64,000 bases of DNA from Devosia aurantiaca (GTDB lineage Bacteria; Pseudomonadota; Alphaproteobacteria; Rhizobiales; Devosiaceae), in the NCBI RefSeq assembly GCF_011058215.1, contig NZ_JAALFG010000002.1, positions 434,001-498,000 of the forward strand. Direction: 5' to 3'. The notes beneath the pieces were generated by a model. It was not told the DNA's origin, did not search any database, and worked only from the letters and a program-made list of their open reading frames with translations. Below are positions 49,864 through 59,116 of the stretch, one piece after another. A program made the translations under genes and the position numbers. Position 1 is the first letter of the stretch. The number at the start of each line of letters is the position of its first letter.

Positions 49864-50620
49864 TCGCGCGCGCCTTAAGCGCTGGGCCCGCCGCGGCCTG
49901 CCCATTGCCATCGCCGGAGGCCTGCTTCTCGCACTGGCCGCCGGCGCCCAGGCGCAAGATCTTTCCATCGATTTTGGCGACGACACGACGCTGACCGAGC
50001 GCGCGATCCAGCTCATCGGGCTGATCACACTCCTCTCGCTCGCGCCCTCGATCCTCGTCATGGTGACGAGCTTCACCCGCATCGTCGTCGTGCTCTCGCT
50101 CCTGCGCACAGCCATAGGCCTTCAGACCGCGCCGCCCAATTCGGTGATGATCTCGCTGGCGCTGTTCCTCACCCTCTTCATCATGCAGCCCACTCTGCAG
50201 CAAAGCTATGACCAGGCCATCGCGCCTTTGATGGCAGGTGAAATCGAGTTCGCCGAGGCGTTTGAGTTGGGTGCCGCGCCCCTGCACGAATTCATGCGCG
50301 CCAATGTGCGCGACCGCGACCTCGAACTCTTTTACGACCTCACCGAAGCCGAGCCGCCCGCCGACCCTGAATCCATCGAGCTGCAGCTCCTGATCCCGGC
50401 CTTCATCATCTCCGAGCTCCGCCGCGCCTTCGAGATCGGTTTCCTGCTCTTCCTGCCCTTTGTCGTCATCGACATGGTCGTGGCCTCGGTGCTGATGAGC
50501 ATGGGCATGATGATGCTGCCCCCGGTCGTCATCTCCCTGCCCTTCAAGCTGATCTTCTTCGTCCTCGTCGACGGCTGGTACCTCGTCGCCGGCTCCCTCG
50601 TCCGCAGCTTCGTTAGCTAG
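49826..50620 (+). CDS. fliP: Flagellar export apparatus protein FliP
   Basis: The 264-residue protein has a cleavable signal peptide (LPIAIAGGLLLALAAGAQAQ), then the FliP core: LSLAPSILVMVTSFTRIVVVLSLLRTAIGLQ, TPAPPN-like TAPPNSVMISLALFLTLF and the end MGMMMLPPVVISLPFKLIFFVLVDGW. The start is a TTG at 49826 inside fliO. Its 3' end overlaps the TPR gene by four bases on the opposite strand. Confidence 0.96.
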   Translation: MDTTAAPKPIAADRARLKRWARRGLPIAIAGGLLLALAAGAQAQDLSIDFGDDTTLTERAIQLIGLITLLSLAPSILVMVTSFTRIVVVLSLLRTAIGLQTAPPNSVMISLALFLTLFIMQPTLQQSYDQAIAPLMAGEIEFAEAFELGAAPLHEFMRANVRDRDLELFYDLTEAEPPADPESIELQLLIPAFIISELRRAFEIGFLLFLPFVVIDMVVASVLMSMGMMMLPPVVISLPFKLIFFVLVDGWYLVAGSLVRSFVS

Positions 50621-53600
50621 AGCGACGCCACTTCGGCATTGGGCTCCGTCGCATTGAGCGGCGCCAGCGCGCCCTCGCCGGCATAGGCCTGGCGGTACGA
50701 TGCGAGAAACGCCTCGAGACTATCCTGCGCCGCCACTTCGGCCGCCACCTTCTTGAATTCGAGGCTCGTGGTCTGGATCGGCCCGGTGACGAAGTCGAAC
50801 ATCGGCCACTCCGCAGAATTCACCATCTGCTCGCCGAATTTCGCCCGCAGCCGCGACAGCCCGAAACTGTCGCTGGCCAGCACATAGCCCACCGCCGCCT
50901 TGATCAGGTTCATGCGCGTCGGCCGGTCGAGCGGCTGCCCCTCTTGCCCATTGGCATAAAGCGCCTCGATCATCTCGCCAGCCTGCGAATAGCGCCGCGC
51001 CTTCCAATTGGCGTCGATGCGCAGGAGAGCCACGTCCTGCCCATCCATGGTGCTGATCAAGTCCAGCGCCAACTGATCGCGCCCGCCATCGATCATCGCC
51101 CGCGCTTCGAGAATCCGCCGCTGCCGCGCCAGCGATTCCGGAATGCCCGGCAGCTGCGTCGCGTTAAGGACGCGGATCGCATCATGCGGCTTGCGATCGG
51201 CCAGGTAAATGACCGCGAGGTCCGCCGCGATCTGCGTCCGAGCCACCCCGCGCAGGCGATTGTCCAACTGATACTGCAAAAGCTCCGCCGCCTGCGGCAG
51301 CAGGTCCATGCGCACCAGCCGCCGCGCCAGGTTACGGATCATCTCGTCGCCTCGCGCCCCGGCGGGGTCAGATGCTGGAAATCATAATAGATGCCCAGCG
51401 CTTCCACCGGCGAAATTGCATCCGCCATACCGTTCAGGAAAAGATCGCCGAACATCGCCTGCGCCTGGTCGCGCAAGGCATTGACCGGCGGGCTTTCCGG
51501 ATAATTCGACACCGCCGCCTTGACCGTCTCGAAGCCCAGCCGGTAATCGCCATTGCGGAAATAAAGCTGCGCCAGGAGCGTCTGCATATCCGCTTCCAAG
51601 GCATCGCCGCGCCACAACAGCGTCTCCGCCGAAAGCGTCTGCGTCGCCTTGGCGAGGTCCAGCCGCCCTTCCTTGTCGAGCAACAGCAGCGTGCGATAAA
51701 CCGCCTCCGCCCGTGTCGGGCGCACTTCGGCGGTGATCACCTGACCATAGGTGTCCATCGCCTCCTGCGTGCGACCGGCAACGTCGTCGACGCGCGCTGA
51801 CAACAGCTGGTAAAGCGAGGCATCCTCGACCCCCAGGCTTGCGTATTCCACCTGGTCGAGCAGGCTTTCCGCCAGCCCCGCATCGCCCGCTTCCACCGCG
51901 CCGCGCGCCCCGGCCAATCGGAAGCGATTACGCGCCCACTGCGGATAGCTGTCGGCAACGCTGCGCGCTTCCATGGCGTCTAGCCGGGCGCCCCGATAAT
52001 CCGAGACATCGGCCCGCGCGATGGTGCGCCAGAACAGCGCGTCCACATCCTGGTTGAGCGATGCGGCATTGAGCGTGTTAAGGGCATCGCGCGGCCGGCC
52101 GGACAGAACATTGGCAATCGCCTCGGTCGACCGGATCTGCCGCGTGAGGTCCTGTGCCTTGAGGTCGGCCCCGAGCACGTCTAGCACGCCAAGCGCCTCG
52201 AAGCCAAAACGGTTCGCGACATAGTATTGTGCCAGATCGAGCCGCGCCAGGTCACGCTCCCTGCCCTCGCCTGAAGCCGCCAGCTTTTCCAGTCCATCGC
52301 GATGCTCGGTGAACGCCTTGGGATCGAGTTCCTCGAGCGCTCGGAGATCGATGAACCCGGCCCGCGATGCCTCGAGCGCTTCGGTGCCCACATTGCGCAG
52401 CGCATCGATCGCCGAAACCGTGAGCCCCCGGTGCTCGAAATCACCGCCAGCGGGCTTTCTATCGCCACATCCAGCCCGCTCGATTTAGGCTTCAGCACCA
52501 GGCCATGGACGCTGCGCAAGGCGGTAAAATCGACATAATCGAGCGTGCGCGTCACGCCGCGCGCCGGCGGATAGGCTGTCACCACCTGCAGCATGTCGCC
52601 GACCAGCGGATCGCGAAAATCATGGATGCGCCCGGGCCGTGCGATATCGGCGACCATTTCGAACGAACCCTCGATGTCGCGGCGGCGGCTCAGCGTCATT
52701 GGCTCCGTCGGCGACAGCATCATGTCGCCCAGCGACAAGACCCAGGCCATGCCCTCCGAGCCGATCGTGGCAAGCCGGTCAGCGGAAAGATCGAGCCGAA
52801 CCACCTGTGTGTCGCCCGACGAGATTACCGCAAACTCGGACGCGATGGGATCGAGCGCCGAAGTATCGGCCGGCTTTTCGATGCCGCTGACCGTGTCGAA
52901 CACCATCCAGACCGTATCGCCACGGCGGAACACCGCCGCCGGCGTGTCCTGGTCAAAGGGGAACACCAACCGCACCGTGCTCCCGAGCACCGAAACGAAC
53001 GGCGTGATCGTCTCGGCCGCAGCGGGGCGAAGCTTGGTGACTTCCGGCTCTGCATGGGGCTCGGCATGCTCCGCTTCCGCCGCCGCAGTCGCCTCCAGCT
53101 CCGCTGGCAAAAGCTCCGGCAAGCCCGTTCCGGCAATGTCGACATCGAGCACATATTGGCTCGGCGTCACTTCATAAAAGCGCGGCTCAACGCCCTCGGC
53201 GAACATAAAGGTCGCGACGGCACCGTCCGGCGACGAGCCGGTCTGCACCGAAACGATCTCCGCCGGCAGGTCACTTAATAGCGGCGTCAGGTCCATGCCG
53301 ACCGGCCATTCGAAGGCGATGGCCCCCAGCTCGCCCTCCTGGTTGAACTTGCCCTCGGTCGGTACCGACCAGTCGAACTGAAGGCGAAGGAACGTCGCGT
53401 TGCGTCCGATGCGGACACTGACCTTGGGGTCGAGTTCTGCCGCAAGCCGCGCCTTGCGATCCTGTTCCGCCGCGATCGCCGCGACGCGTGCGCGCTCCGG
53501 CCAGCTCGTCGATAATGTCCTGCGGCAGAGCCGGCGGCATGCCCTGCCAGCTGGTCGGCAGCAGGTCGATAAAAAGCTTCTCGCCCGCCTCGATGCGATT

Positions 53601-53953
53601 GAAGTTGAACCCGGACTTGAGGCCGATCCGCAATCCGCGCCGGTCCGGATCGAGCCGCGCCACCGAAAGATAGTTCGGCATCGTGGTGGCGACATCGGGC
53701 AACACCATGTCGATGGGGTCCTTGAACACCACCGACAAAACGCCGTTTTCGATCTTCATTTGGTAAGGCGGCAGCGCATCGAGCGATGGAAAGCTCAGGA
53801 TCAGCCGGCCATAGCCGTCCTCCTGGGTGGCGAACAGCTGCCCCCCTGCTCCTGCGCGATGGCAGGCGCAATCAGCGCCAGCATGCTGGCCAATGCGGTT
53901 GCTGCAAGGACTGTTCTAGTCCGCAGCAACCCTGCCTCTATCGCAGTCTTCAC
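50617..53953 (-). CDS. Giant periplasmic TPR protein of the flagellar operon, four breaks
   Basis: Five frames in series read as one protein of 1112 residues. It opens with a signal peptide (VLAATALASMLALIAPAIAQ). The N-terminal half is beta-rich (FKDPIDMVLPDVATTMPNYL, VRIGRNATFLRLQFDWSV, DTVWMVFDTVSGIEKP). The C-terminal half is helical and TPR-like (ALGVLDVLGADL, AEAVYRTLLLLDKEGRLDLA, QAAELLQYQLDNRLRG). Breaks: C6 53841-53846 (one lost), 53497-53498 (one gained), C5 52425-52429 (one lost) and 51350-51351 (one lost). Corrected length is 3339 bases. It follows motE. The function is unknown; a motor or MotC-like role is inferred from context. Confidence 0.75.
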
Positions 53954-54231
53954 CGGCCTTCTGCCCGCCCGACGCAAAATAAGACGCGTCCACAGGCGGC
54001 GCCATCCGGCACCAAGTCCTCAAGAACGCGAGGGTTACAACGCTTACGCGCCTACCCTAACGAGCCGGACTTAACGTGGTGCTAAAGGGAAACGAACACC
54101 CCCACCCAACCTCCCCTTGAGGAGGGGGAGGAGCTTGGCCGGTGACCAATCACAAATCTAGCCACAGCCACGATGCGACTCCTCCCCCTCCTTAAGGGGG
54201 AGGCCGGGTGGGGGTTTAACGCCCCTAAACC
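53954..54231. repeat. Intergenic palindromic repeat, family A copy 2 (54096-54216)
   Basis: Left arm ACACCCCCACCCAACCTCCCC...GGAGGGGGAGGAG; right arm ACTCCTCCCCCTCC...GGGCCGGGTGGGGGTTT-like. The centre, read on the minus strand, matches the centre of the 35.2 kb copy (CATCG...GATTTGTGA...TCACCGGCC), so the two copies lie in opposite orientations. The repeat falls between motE and the TPR gene, inside the fliL operon. The rest of the gap holds no gene. Confidence 0.85.
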
Positions 54232-55194
54232 CTACTGCCCCACGATCTGCGGCAGTGCCGCAAGATCCTCGGGTGCCATGCTGTCCAGTGGGTCCTGGCT
54301 TGCCGAAGCCATGCGCACGGTCAGCTCCTGCGCCCGCACCGTATCCATTTCCGCCAGGATCGGCGCCATCTTGCGCGGGCTCATCATCTTGGCGACGCGC
54401 AGCAGCACCTCGATATCGAGCGCGTTGAAGATCTTGGCCGCGTCCTTTGGCTTCATCGTCTCATACATGGCGACAATGCCGGCAAACTGGCCTTCTTCCA
54501 TCTCCTTGCGCTGCTCGACGAGCGAAGCGATCTGGTCCTCGATGCCTTGCAGCGTCTGCTGGCGCTCCTCGATCCGGGCTTCCGCGGCCTCGACCAGCGA
54601 TGCACGCATCGCCAGGTCCTGCTCATAGTTTTCGAGCTCGCCGCGGCGGGTGGACAGCCGCTCCAGCAAGGCCTGCTCGGTCAAGGCCGTATCACCGGCG
54701 CCAAGCGGGGAAACCTGACCATTGCTGAGGATCTGCGGCAGGGCATCCTGCAATGGCGGGCAGTCGCCCGGCACGACAGTCAGCTCGCCATCTTCGCTCG
54801 GCTCTTCGCCCTCTGCCAGCACCGGCTTGGGGGCGCATTCATTAGCCACTTCGACGCTGTTGCTGACCGGCGCAATCGCCTCATCGGCATGGGCCTCTTC
54901 ACCCTCGCCCTCGGCCGCTGGCGCACCATGTCCGCCACCGGCCTTGGTGTCGCCCACGGTCGCCGTCGCATCGTCGAGCGTCGGCGTTGTTTCTTCGATT
55001 GTGTGTTCGCCCGGCAGCGTCGGTGCTTCGCCACCCTCTGCCGCTGGCGCGGGAGCGCTTCCGCCGCCTGCGGCGCGCGCCACCTGGACGCCTGTCAGCA
55101 CATAGCCGCCATCGGTCACGAGCCCAATGGTCTTGAGAACCAGAAGGGCTGCGACAGCCATGATGACGACAGGCAGCAGGCGAATGTTTTTCAC
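54232..55194 (-). CDS. MotE-like flagellar motility chaperone
   Basis: The 320-residue protein has an N-terminal membrane helix (LLPVVIMAVAALLVLKTIGL), an acidic Ala/Glu/Gly-rich linker (about 45-150), a coiled coil (about 175-235: TRRGELENYEQDLAMRASLVEAAEARIEERQQTLQ), and a C-terminal MgtE-N-like domain (KPKDAAKIFNALDIEVLLRVAKMMSPRKMAPILAEM). This layout is that of MotE, the periplasmic chaperone for MotC in rhizobia. It overlaps DUF6468 by four bases (ATGA). Confidence 0.85.
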   Translation of the reverse strand: MKNIRLLPVVIMAVAALLVLKTIGLVTDGGYVLTGVQVARAAGGGSAPAPAAEGGEAPTLPGEHTIEETTPTLDDATATVGDTKAGGGHGAPAAEGEGEEAHADEAIAPVSNSVEVANECAPKPVLAEGEEPSEDGELTVVPGDCPPLQDALPQILSNGQVSPLGAGDTALTEQALLERLSTRRGELENYEQDLAMRASLVEAAEARIEERQQTLQGIEDQIASLVEQRKEMEEGQFAGIVAMYETMKPKDAAKIFNALDIEVLLRVAKMMSPRKMAPILAEMDTVRAQELTVRMASASQDPLDSMAPEDLAALPQIVGQ

Positions 55195-55622
55195 GCGGCG
55201 GCCTCACGGTTGCGCACACGGGCGGAAAGCTGTTCGAGCGCCGACCGCACCTTATTGGGCTCTTCCACCGGCTCGATGGCCTGGCTGTGCCGCGCCACGC
55301 TGGTAATGCGCGCGATGCGCTCCATCAGTACGGTGCCGGCATTGACGTGGTTGGCCAGTTCGATCCCGAAACGCTCGGCTTCGTCGAGCCGCGCCGTAAG
55401 GCTGAGGTCGGCTTCGACCGCAGTCGACTTCAGTTCCTTGATCGCCTGGTTGGCAAGGTTGGTGGCGCTGACGAGGTCGGCCACCATCTGCCGCAGCACG
55501 TCCTTGTCCTGATGCAGGCGCTTGAGACGGGCGTTGAGCAGGACGCAATAACCGATTGTCATGGCCAAGAGAACGGCCACGGCGCCTTCAATAAGAAATC
55601 CAAGCGGCAGCCCGAACATCAT
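55191..55622 (-). CDS. DUF6468 flagellar-operon protein
   Basis: The 143-residue protein has one N-terminal membrane helix (FLIEGAVAVLLAMTIGYCVLLNARL) and a cytoplasmic or periplasmic helical region (MVADLVSATNLANQAIKELKSTAVEAD). It is found between fliM and motE in many alphaproteobacteria. The function is unknown. It overlaps both neighbours by four bases. Confidence 0.85.
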   Translation of the reverse strand: MMFGLPLGFLIEGAVAVLLAMTIGYCVLLNARLKRLHQDKDVLRQMVADLVSATNLANQAIKELKSTAVEADLSLTARLDEAERFGIELANHVNAGTVLMERIARITSVARHSQAIEPVEEPNKVRSALEQLSARVRNREAAA

Positions 55623-56791
55623 CGTCCTTCCATCGTTTCGTCGATTGCCTCGAAGGCCGCCATGGTGACCTTGGGCGGGTTGAGCGGGCGCGTCACGCGC
55701 ACCGAAACATGATTGCCGATATGGCCCATAATGGCCTCGGTGAGTTCCACATCGCCGCAGCGCAGCCGGATCGGATCGGACGGTCCGCGATCGAACATCA
55801 CCGTCTGCCCGGGCGTGAGGTTGAGCAGTTTTGCCAGCGGCAATTCCTGCTCGTGCAGCACCGCTTCGATCTCGACATCGGCCTGGTAGATTTCGGTGGC
55901 AAGATGGCCTTCCCAGATCGGGTCGCGGCCGAACTTTTCACCCATGAACATCTGCAGCAGCTGTTCGCGGATCGGCTCGATCGTCGCATAGGGCAGCAGG
56001 ATCTCGATCTTGCCGCCGCGATCATCCATCTCGATCCGCAGCTCGATCAGGATCGCCGCATTGCCCGGCCTTGAGATCGCAGCAAAACGCGGATTGGTCT
56101 CCATGCGCTCGAGCCGGAAATTGATCTGCGTCACCGGCTCGAAAGCGCGATGGGTATCCTCGAGGATGATCTCGATCATCTTGCGCGCCAGCGCCATCTC
56201 GATCGTCGTATAGGGCCGGCCCTCGACGCGGATATTGCCACCGACACGGCGCCCGCCCAGCAGCACGTCGATCATCGAATAGATGAGATTGCTGTCGACC
56301 GTCAGCAGCCCGTAATTCTCCCACTCCTCGGCCTTGATCACCGAAAGAATGGCCGGCAGCGGAATGGAATTGAGGTAGTCACCGAACCGCACCGAGGAGA
56401 TCGAGTCCATCGTGACTTCGACATTATCGGAGGTGAAATTGCGCAAGGACGTCGTCGCCAACCGCACCAGGCGGTCGAAGACGATTTCCAGCATTGGCAG
56501 GCGTTCGTAGCTCACCAGCGCCGAATTGATCAGCGCCTGGACACCCGTCAGCTCGACATTGCCGGCCGCGCTAGCATCGAAGCCGAGAAGGCTATCGATC
56601 TCGTCCTGGTTGAGCACGCGGTCGGGACCGCCATCCTCCCCGCCATCGCCACCCTCAAGCATTGCCGCCCATTCGGCAGCAGCCGCGGCGGCAAGATCTT
56701 CCTCGGACGCCTCGGCGCTCCCCGAAGTGGTGTCGAGGTCGTCGAGCCCCCAATCGTCGCTAAGTTTATCGAGATCGCTGGGGCCGGCCAT
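55619..56791 (-). CDS. fliM: Flagellar motor switch protein FliM
   Basis: FliM of the C ring binds CheY-P and sets the direction of rotation. The N-terminal segment with VLNQDEIDSLLGF is the CheY-binding and anchor region, followed by the CheC-like middle (LPLPAILSV-like IPLPAILSVIKAEEWENYGLL, FEPVTQINFRLERMETNPRFAAI) and a C-terminal SpoA domain (LPLAKLLNLTPGQTVMFDRG). The ATG at 56791 overlaps the fliL stop (TGATG); a GTG at 56794 is also possible. Confidence 0.97.
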   Translation of the reverse strand: MAGPSDLDKLSDDWGLDDLDTTSGSAEASEEDLAAAAAAEWAAMLEGGDGGEDGGPDRVLNQDEIDSLLGFDASAAGNVELTGVQALINSALVSYERLPMLEIVFDRLVRLATTSLRNFTSDNVEVTMDSISSVRFGDYLNSIPLPAILSVIKAEEWENYGLLTVDSNLIYSMIDVLLGGRRVGGNIRVEGRPYTTIEMALARKMIEIILEDTHRAFEPVTQINFRLERMETNPRFAAISRPGNAAILIELRIEMDDRGGKIEILLPYATIEPIREQLLQMFMGEKFGRDPIWEGHLATEIYQADVEIEAVLHEQELPLAKLLNLTPGQTVMFDRGPSDPIRLRCGDVELTEAIMGHIGNHVSVRVTRPLNPPKVTMAAFEAIDETMEGR

Positions 56792-57291
56792 CACTGCACC
56801 AGGATTTCCTTGAACAGCACGCTTTCCACCTGCGCCGGATAGATCGAGAGGTTCACGCGCCGCAGCAGCTCTTCCTTGAGCCGATAAATGCCGGCAGAGC
56901 CTTCGAGGTCGCTCTTGCGCAGCTCGCGCATATAGACCTGAAACGCATCCACGACCTTGGGCAGGCGTGGCTGGATCTCGGTCATCATGTGCTCGTCAGC
57001 CACTTCCAACGCGACGGTCAGCTTCATGAAAGCCGGCGTCTGCCCCTCGGTCGAATTCAAATTCACCATCATCGGCGGCAGGTTGAAAATGAACGTGTCA
57101 TGCACCGCGGCTGCGTCGCCGCTATGCCCATCCGTCGCCGCAGCCTCGGCGGAGCCCGAAGACGACATCATGAAAAAGAGACCAGCGCCGCCCAGCAAAA
57201 CGACCACGGCCGCAGCGCCGATGATCAGGAAGAGCTTGGGGATGCCCTTCTTGGCCGGTGCTTCCGATCCGACTTCCGCTTCCGCCGCCAT
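56791..57291 (-). CDS. fliL: Flagellar basal body protein FliL
   Basis: The 166-residue protein has one membrane helix (PKLFLIIGAAAVVVLLGGAGLFFMM) and a periplasmic domain (FNLPPMMVNLNSTEGQTPAFMKLTVALEV, IQPRLPKVVDAFQVYMRELR) that supports the stator units. It is the first gene of the leftward fliL-fliM-DUF6468-motE-TPR unit. A CtrA box lies 59-73 bases upstream of the ATG at 57291. Confidence 0.95.
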   Translation of the reverse strand: MAAEAEVGSEAPAKKGIPKLFLIIGAAAVVVLLGGAGLFFMMSSSGSAEAAATDGHSGDAAAVHDTFIFNLPPMMVNLNSTEGQTPAFMKLTVALEVADEHMMTEIQPRLPKVVDAFQVYMRELRKSDLEGSAGIYRLKEELLRRVNLSIYPAQVESVLFKEILVQ

Positions 57292-57349
57292 AGGCAAACA
57301 CCCACCAATCCGGACGATTCCGGCTCCCATCCAGCTAAGGCTTGGATGG

Positions 57350-57364
57350 TTAACGGCTCGTTAA
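57350..57364 (-). promoter_or_regulatory. CtrA box upstream of fliL
   Basis: TTAA-CGGCTCG-TTAA is a perfect TTAA-N7-TTAA. Read on the fliL strand it is TTAACGAGCCGTTAACCAT, the same layout as the site before flgB. In Caulobacter the fliLM promoter is a direct CtrA target. The distance to the ATG, 59-73 bases, suits an activator site. Confidence 0.75.
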
Positions 57365-57482
57365 GATCTAGGCCAAACCGGCAGTTTTTGCCGGGCAGCT
57401 TTTGCCGCCACGTTCAAACCGCCCCACCCGACGCCGAAAAGCACTGACAGCTAAGGCATTGTTTCCGCTCAATCATCCACCT

Positions 57483-57498
57483 TGGCATGGTTTCTGCA
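57483..57498 (+). promoter_or_regulatory. Sigma-54 (-24/-12) promoter upstream of flgF
   Basis: TGGCATGGTTTCTGCA matches TGGCACG-N4-TTGCA with the GG and GC at the right distance; it differs at the sixth base (T for C) and at the first T of the -12 part (C for T). It lies 67 bases upstream of the flgF ATG, which places the start of transcription about 55 bases before the gene. Middle-class rod and hook genes in Caulobacter use sigma-54 in this way. Confidence 0.65.
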
Positions 57499-57564
57499 AA
57501 GTAAACTGGCGAGGCGGCCGGCTTGGGGAAGCAGGCAGTCTCGAAGCCTGACACGGGGATTGTC

Positions 57565-58304
57565 ATGATCGAGAATGCGCAGCTAATCGGCCTCAGCCGC
57601 CAGATCGCCTTGCAGCGGCAGATGGATGTGGTCGCCCACAACGTCGCCAACATCAACACGACCGGTTTCAAGGCCGAACAGATCCTGTTCGAAGAATACA
57701 CCATGCCGGTCGCCCGCGACCGCACCTTCCCCACCATGGACCAGCCGCTCTCCTATGTGCAGGACTGGGCCACCATCCACGATCTCTCCTCCGGCACCGC
57801 CCAGCAGACCGGCAACGACCTCGACGTTGCCATTAACGGCGACGGCTTCTTCGCCGTCCAGACCGCCGCCGGCGAGCGCTGGACCCGCGCCGGATCCTTC
57901 GGCATCAGCAATACCGGCACCCTGGTCGACCAGTCCGGCAACCCGGTTCTCGGCACCGGCGGCCCGATCCAGTTCGGCCCCGAAGAAACCGGCATTGCCA
58001 TCGGCGCCGATGGCTCGATTTCTTCGAGCGAAGGCGCCAAGGGCCGGCTGCGCATCGTCGAATTCGCCAATGCCCAGGAACTGACCCGCGAAGGCCAGAA
58101 CCTCTTTGCCGGTGGCACCCCGTCGCCGCTACCGGGAGCCAGGTCATGCAGGGCTATGTCGAGCGCTCCAACGTTTCCGGCGTCGCCGAAATGGCCGAAC
58201 TCATCCGCGTCACCCGCGCCTACGAATCCATCGCTTCGCTGACCAGCAAGCAGGACGACCTGCGCCGCACTGCCATCCAGCGTCTCGGCGACGCGAACGC
58301 CTAA
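57565..58304 (+). CDS. flgF: Flagellar rod protein FlgF, one-base break
   Basis: MIENAQLIGLSRQIALQRQMDVVAHNVANINTTGFK and LDVAINGDGFFAVQT identify FlgF. The frame is lost at 58126-58127. Adding one C gives GTPSPATGSQVMQGYVERSNV and then the conserved C-terminal helix (MAELIRVTRAYESIASLTSKQDDLRRTAIQRLG), ending at 58304 with 246 residues. It is the first gene of the rightward flgF-flgG-flgA-flgH unit. Confidence 0.94.
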
Positions 58305-58319
58305 CCTCGGGGATCGGCC

Positions 58320-59105
58320 ATGAAAGCTCTCTATATCGCATCGACCGGCATGAGCGCCCAGGAACGCAATGTCGAAGTCATTTCCAACAACATCGCCAAC
58401 ATGCGCACCACCGGATTCAAGCGGCAGCGCGCAGAGTTCCAGGATCTTCTCTACCAGCAGGTAACCCGCGCCGGCGCCCAGACCTCCGACCAGGGCAGCC
58501 AGGTCCCCGCCGGCCTCGAAATCGGTTCCGGCGTGCGCACTGTCTCGACCCCGCGCGTCATGAGCCAAGGCACTGTCTCAATGACCGAGCGCGAACTCGA
58601 CGTCGCCATCCGCGGCGAAGGCTTCTTCCAGATCCAGCTGCCCGATGGCCGCACCGCCTATACCCGCGACGGCTCCTTCGAGCGCTCGGCCGAGGGCACG
58701 CTGGTCAATTCCGTCGGCTACACCGTCGATCCCGGCATCACCGTCCCGGGCGATGCCCGAGGCATCTCCATCGCCCCCGATGGCACGGTGGAAGCCTTTA
58801 TCGGCACCGACTCTGCCCCCACCCAGCTCGGCCAGCTGCAGCTTGCCCGCTTCACCAACAAGTCCGGCCTCGAGTCGATGGGCGACAACCTCTTCCTCGA
58901 AACCGCCGCCAGCGGTGCGCCGCAGGTCGGCGTCCCCAATTCGGATGGCACCGGCGACCTGCTGCAGAACTACCTCGAAATGGCCAACGTCAATTCGGTC
59001 ACCGAAATCGCCGACCTCATTGCCGCGCAGCGCGCCTACGAAATGAACGCCCGCGTCATTTCCGGCGCCGACCAGATGATGCAGGCCACGAGCCAGCTGC
59101 GTTGA
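58320..59105 (+). CDS. flgG: Flagellar distal rod protein FlgG
   Basis: The 261-residue protein has the N-terminal MKALYIASTGMSAQERNVEVISNNIANMRTTGFKR, ELDVAIRGEGFFQIQLPDGRTAYTRDGSF and the C-terminal NVNSVTEIADLIAAQRAYEMNARVI, all typical of FlgG. It is 15 bases after flgF and 11 before flgA. Confidence 0.97.
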   Translation: MKALYIASTGMSAQERNVEVISNNIANMRTTGFKRQRAEFQDLLYQQVTRAGAQTSDQGSQVPAGLEIGSGVRTVSTPRVMSQGTVSMTERELDVAIRGEGFFQIQLPDGRTAYTRDGSFERSAEGTLVNSVGYTVDPGITVPGDARGISIAPDGTVEAFIGTDSAPTQLGQLQLARFTNKSGLESMGDNLFLETAASGAPQVGVPNSDGTGDLLQNYLEMANVNSVTEIADLIAAQRAYEMNARVISGADQMMQATSQLR

Positions 59106-59116
59106 GGACCACCGCC

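Noticed and set aside
54061..54080. CTAACGAGCCGGACTTAACG as a CtrA box for the TPR gene
   Set aside because: The half-sites are not TTAA-N7-TTAA; the spacing and one half are wrong.
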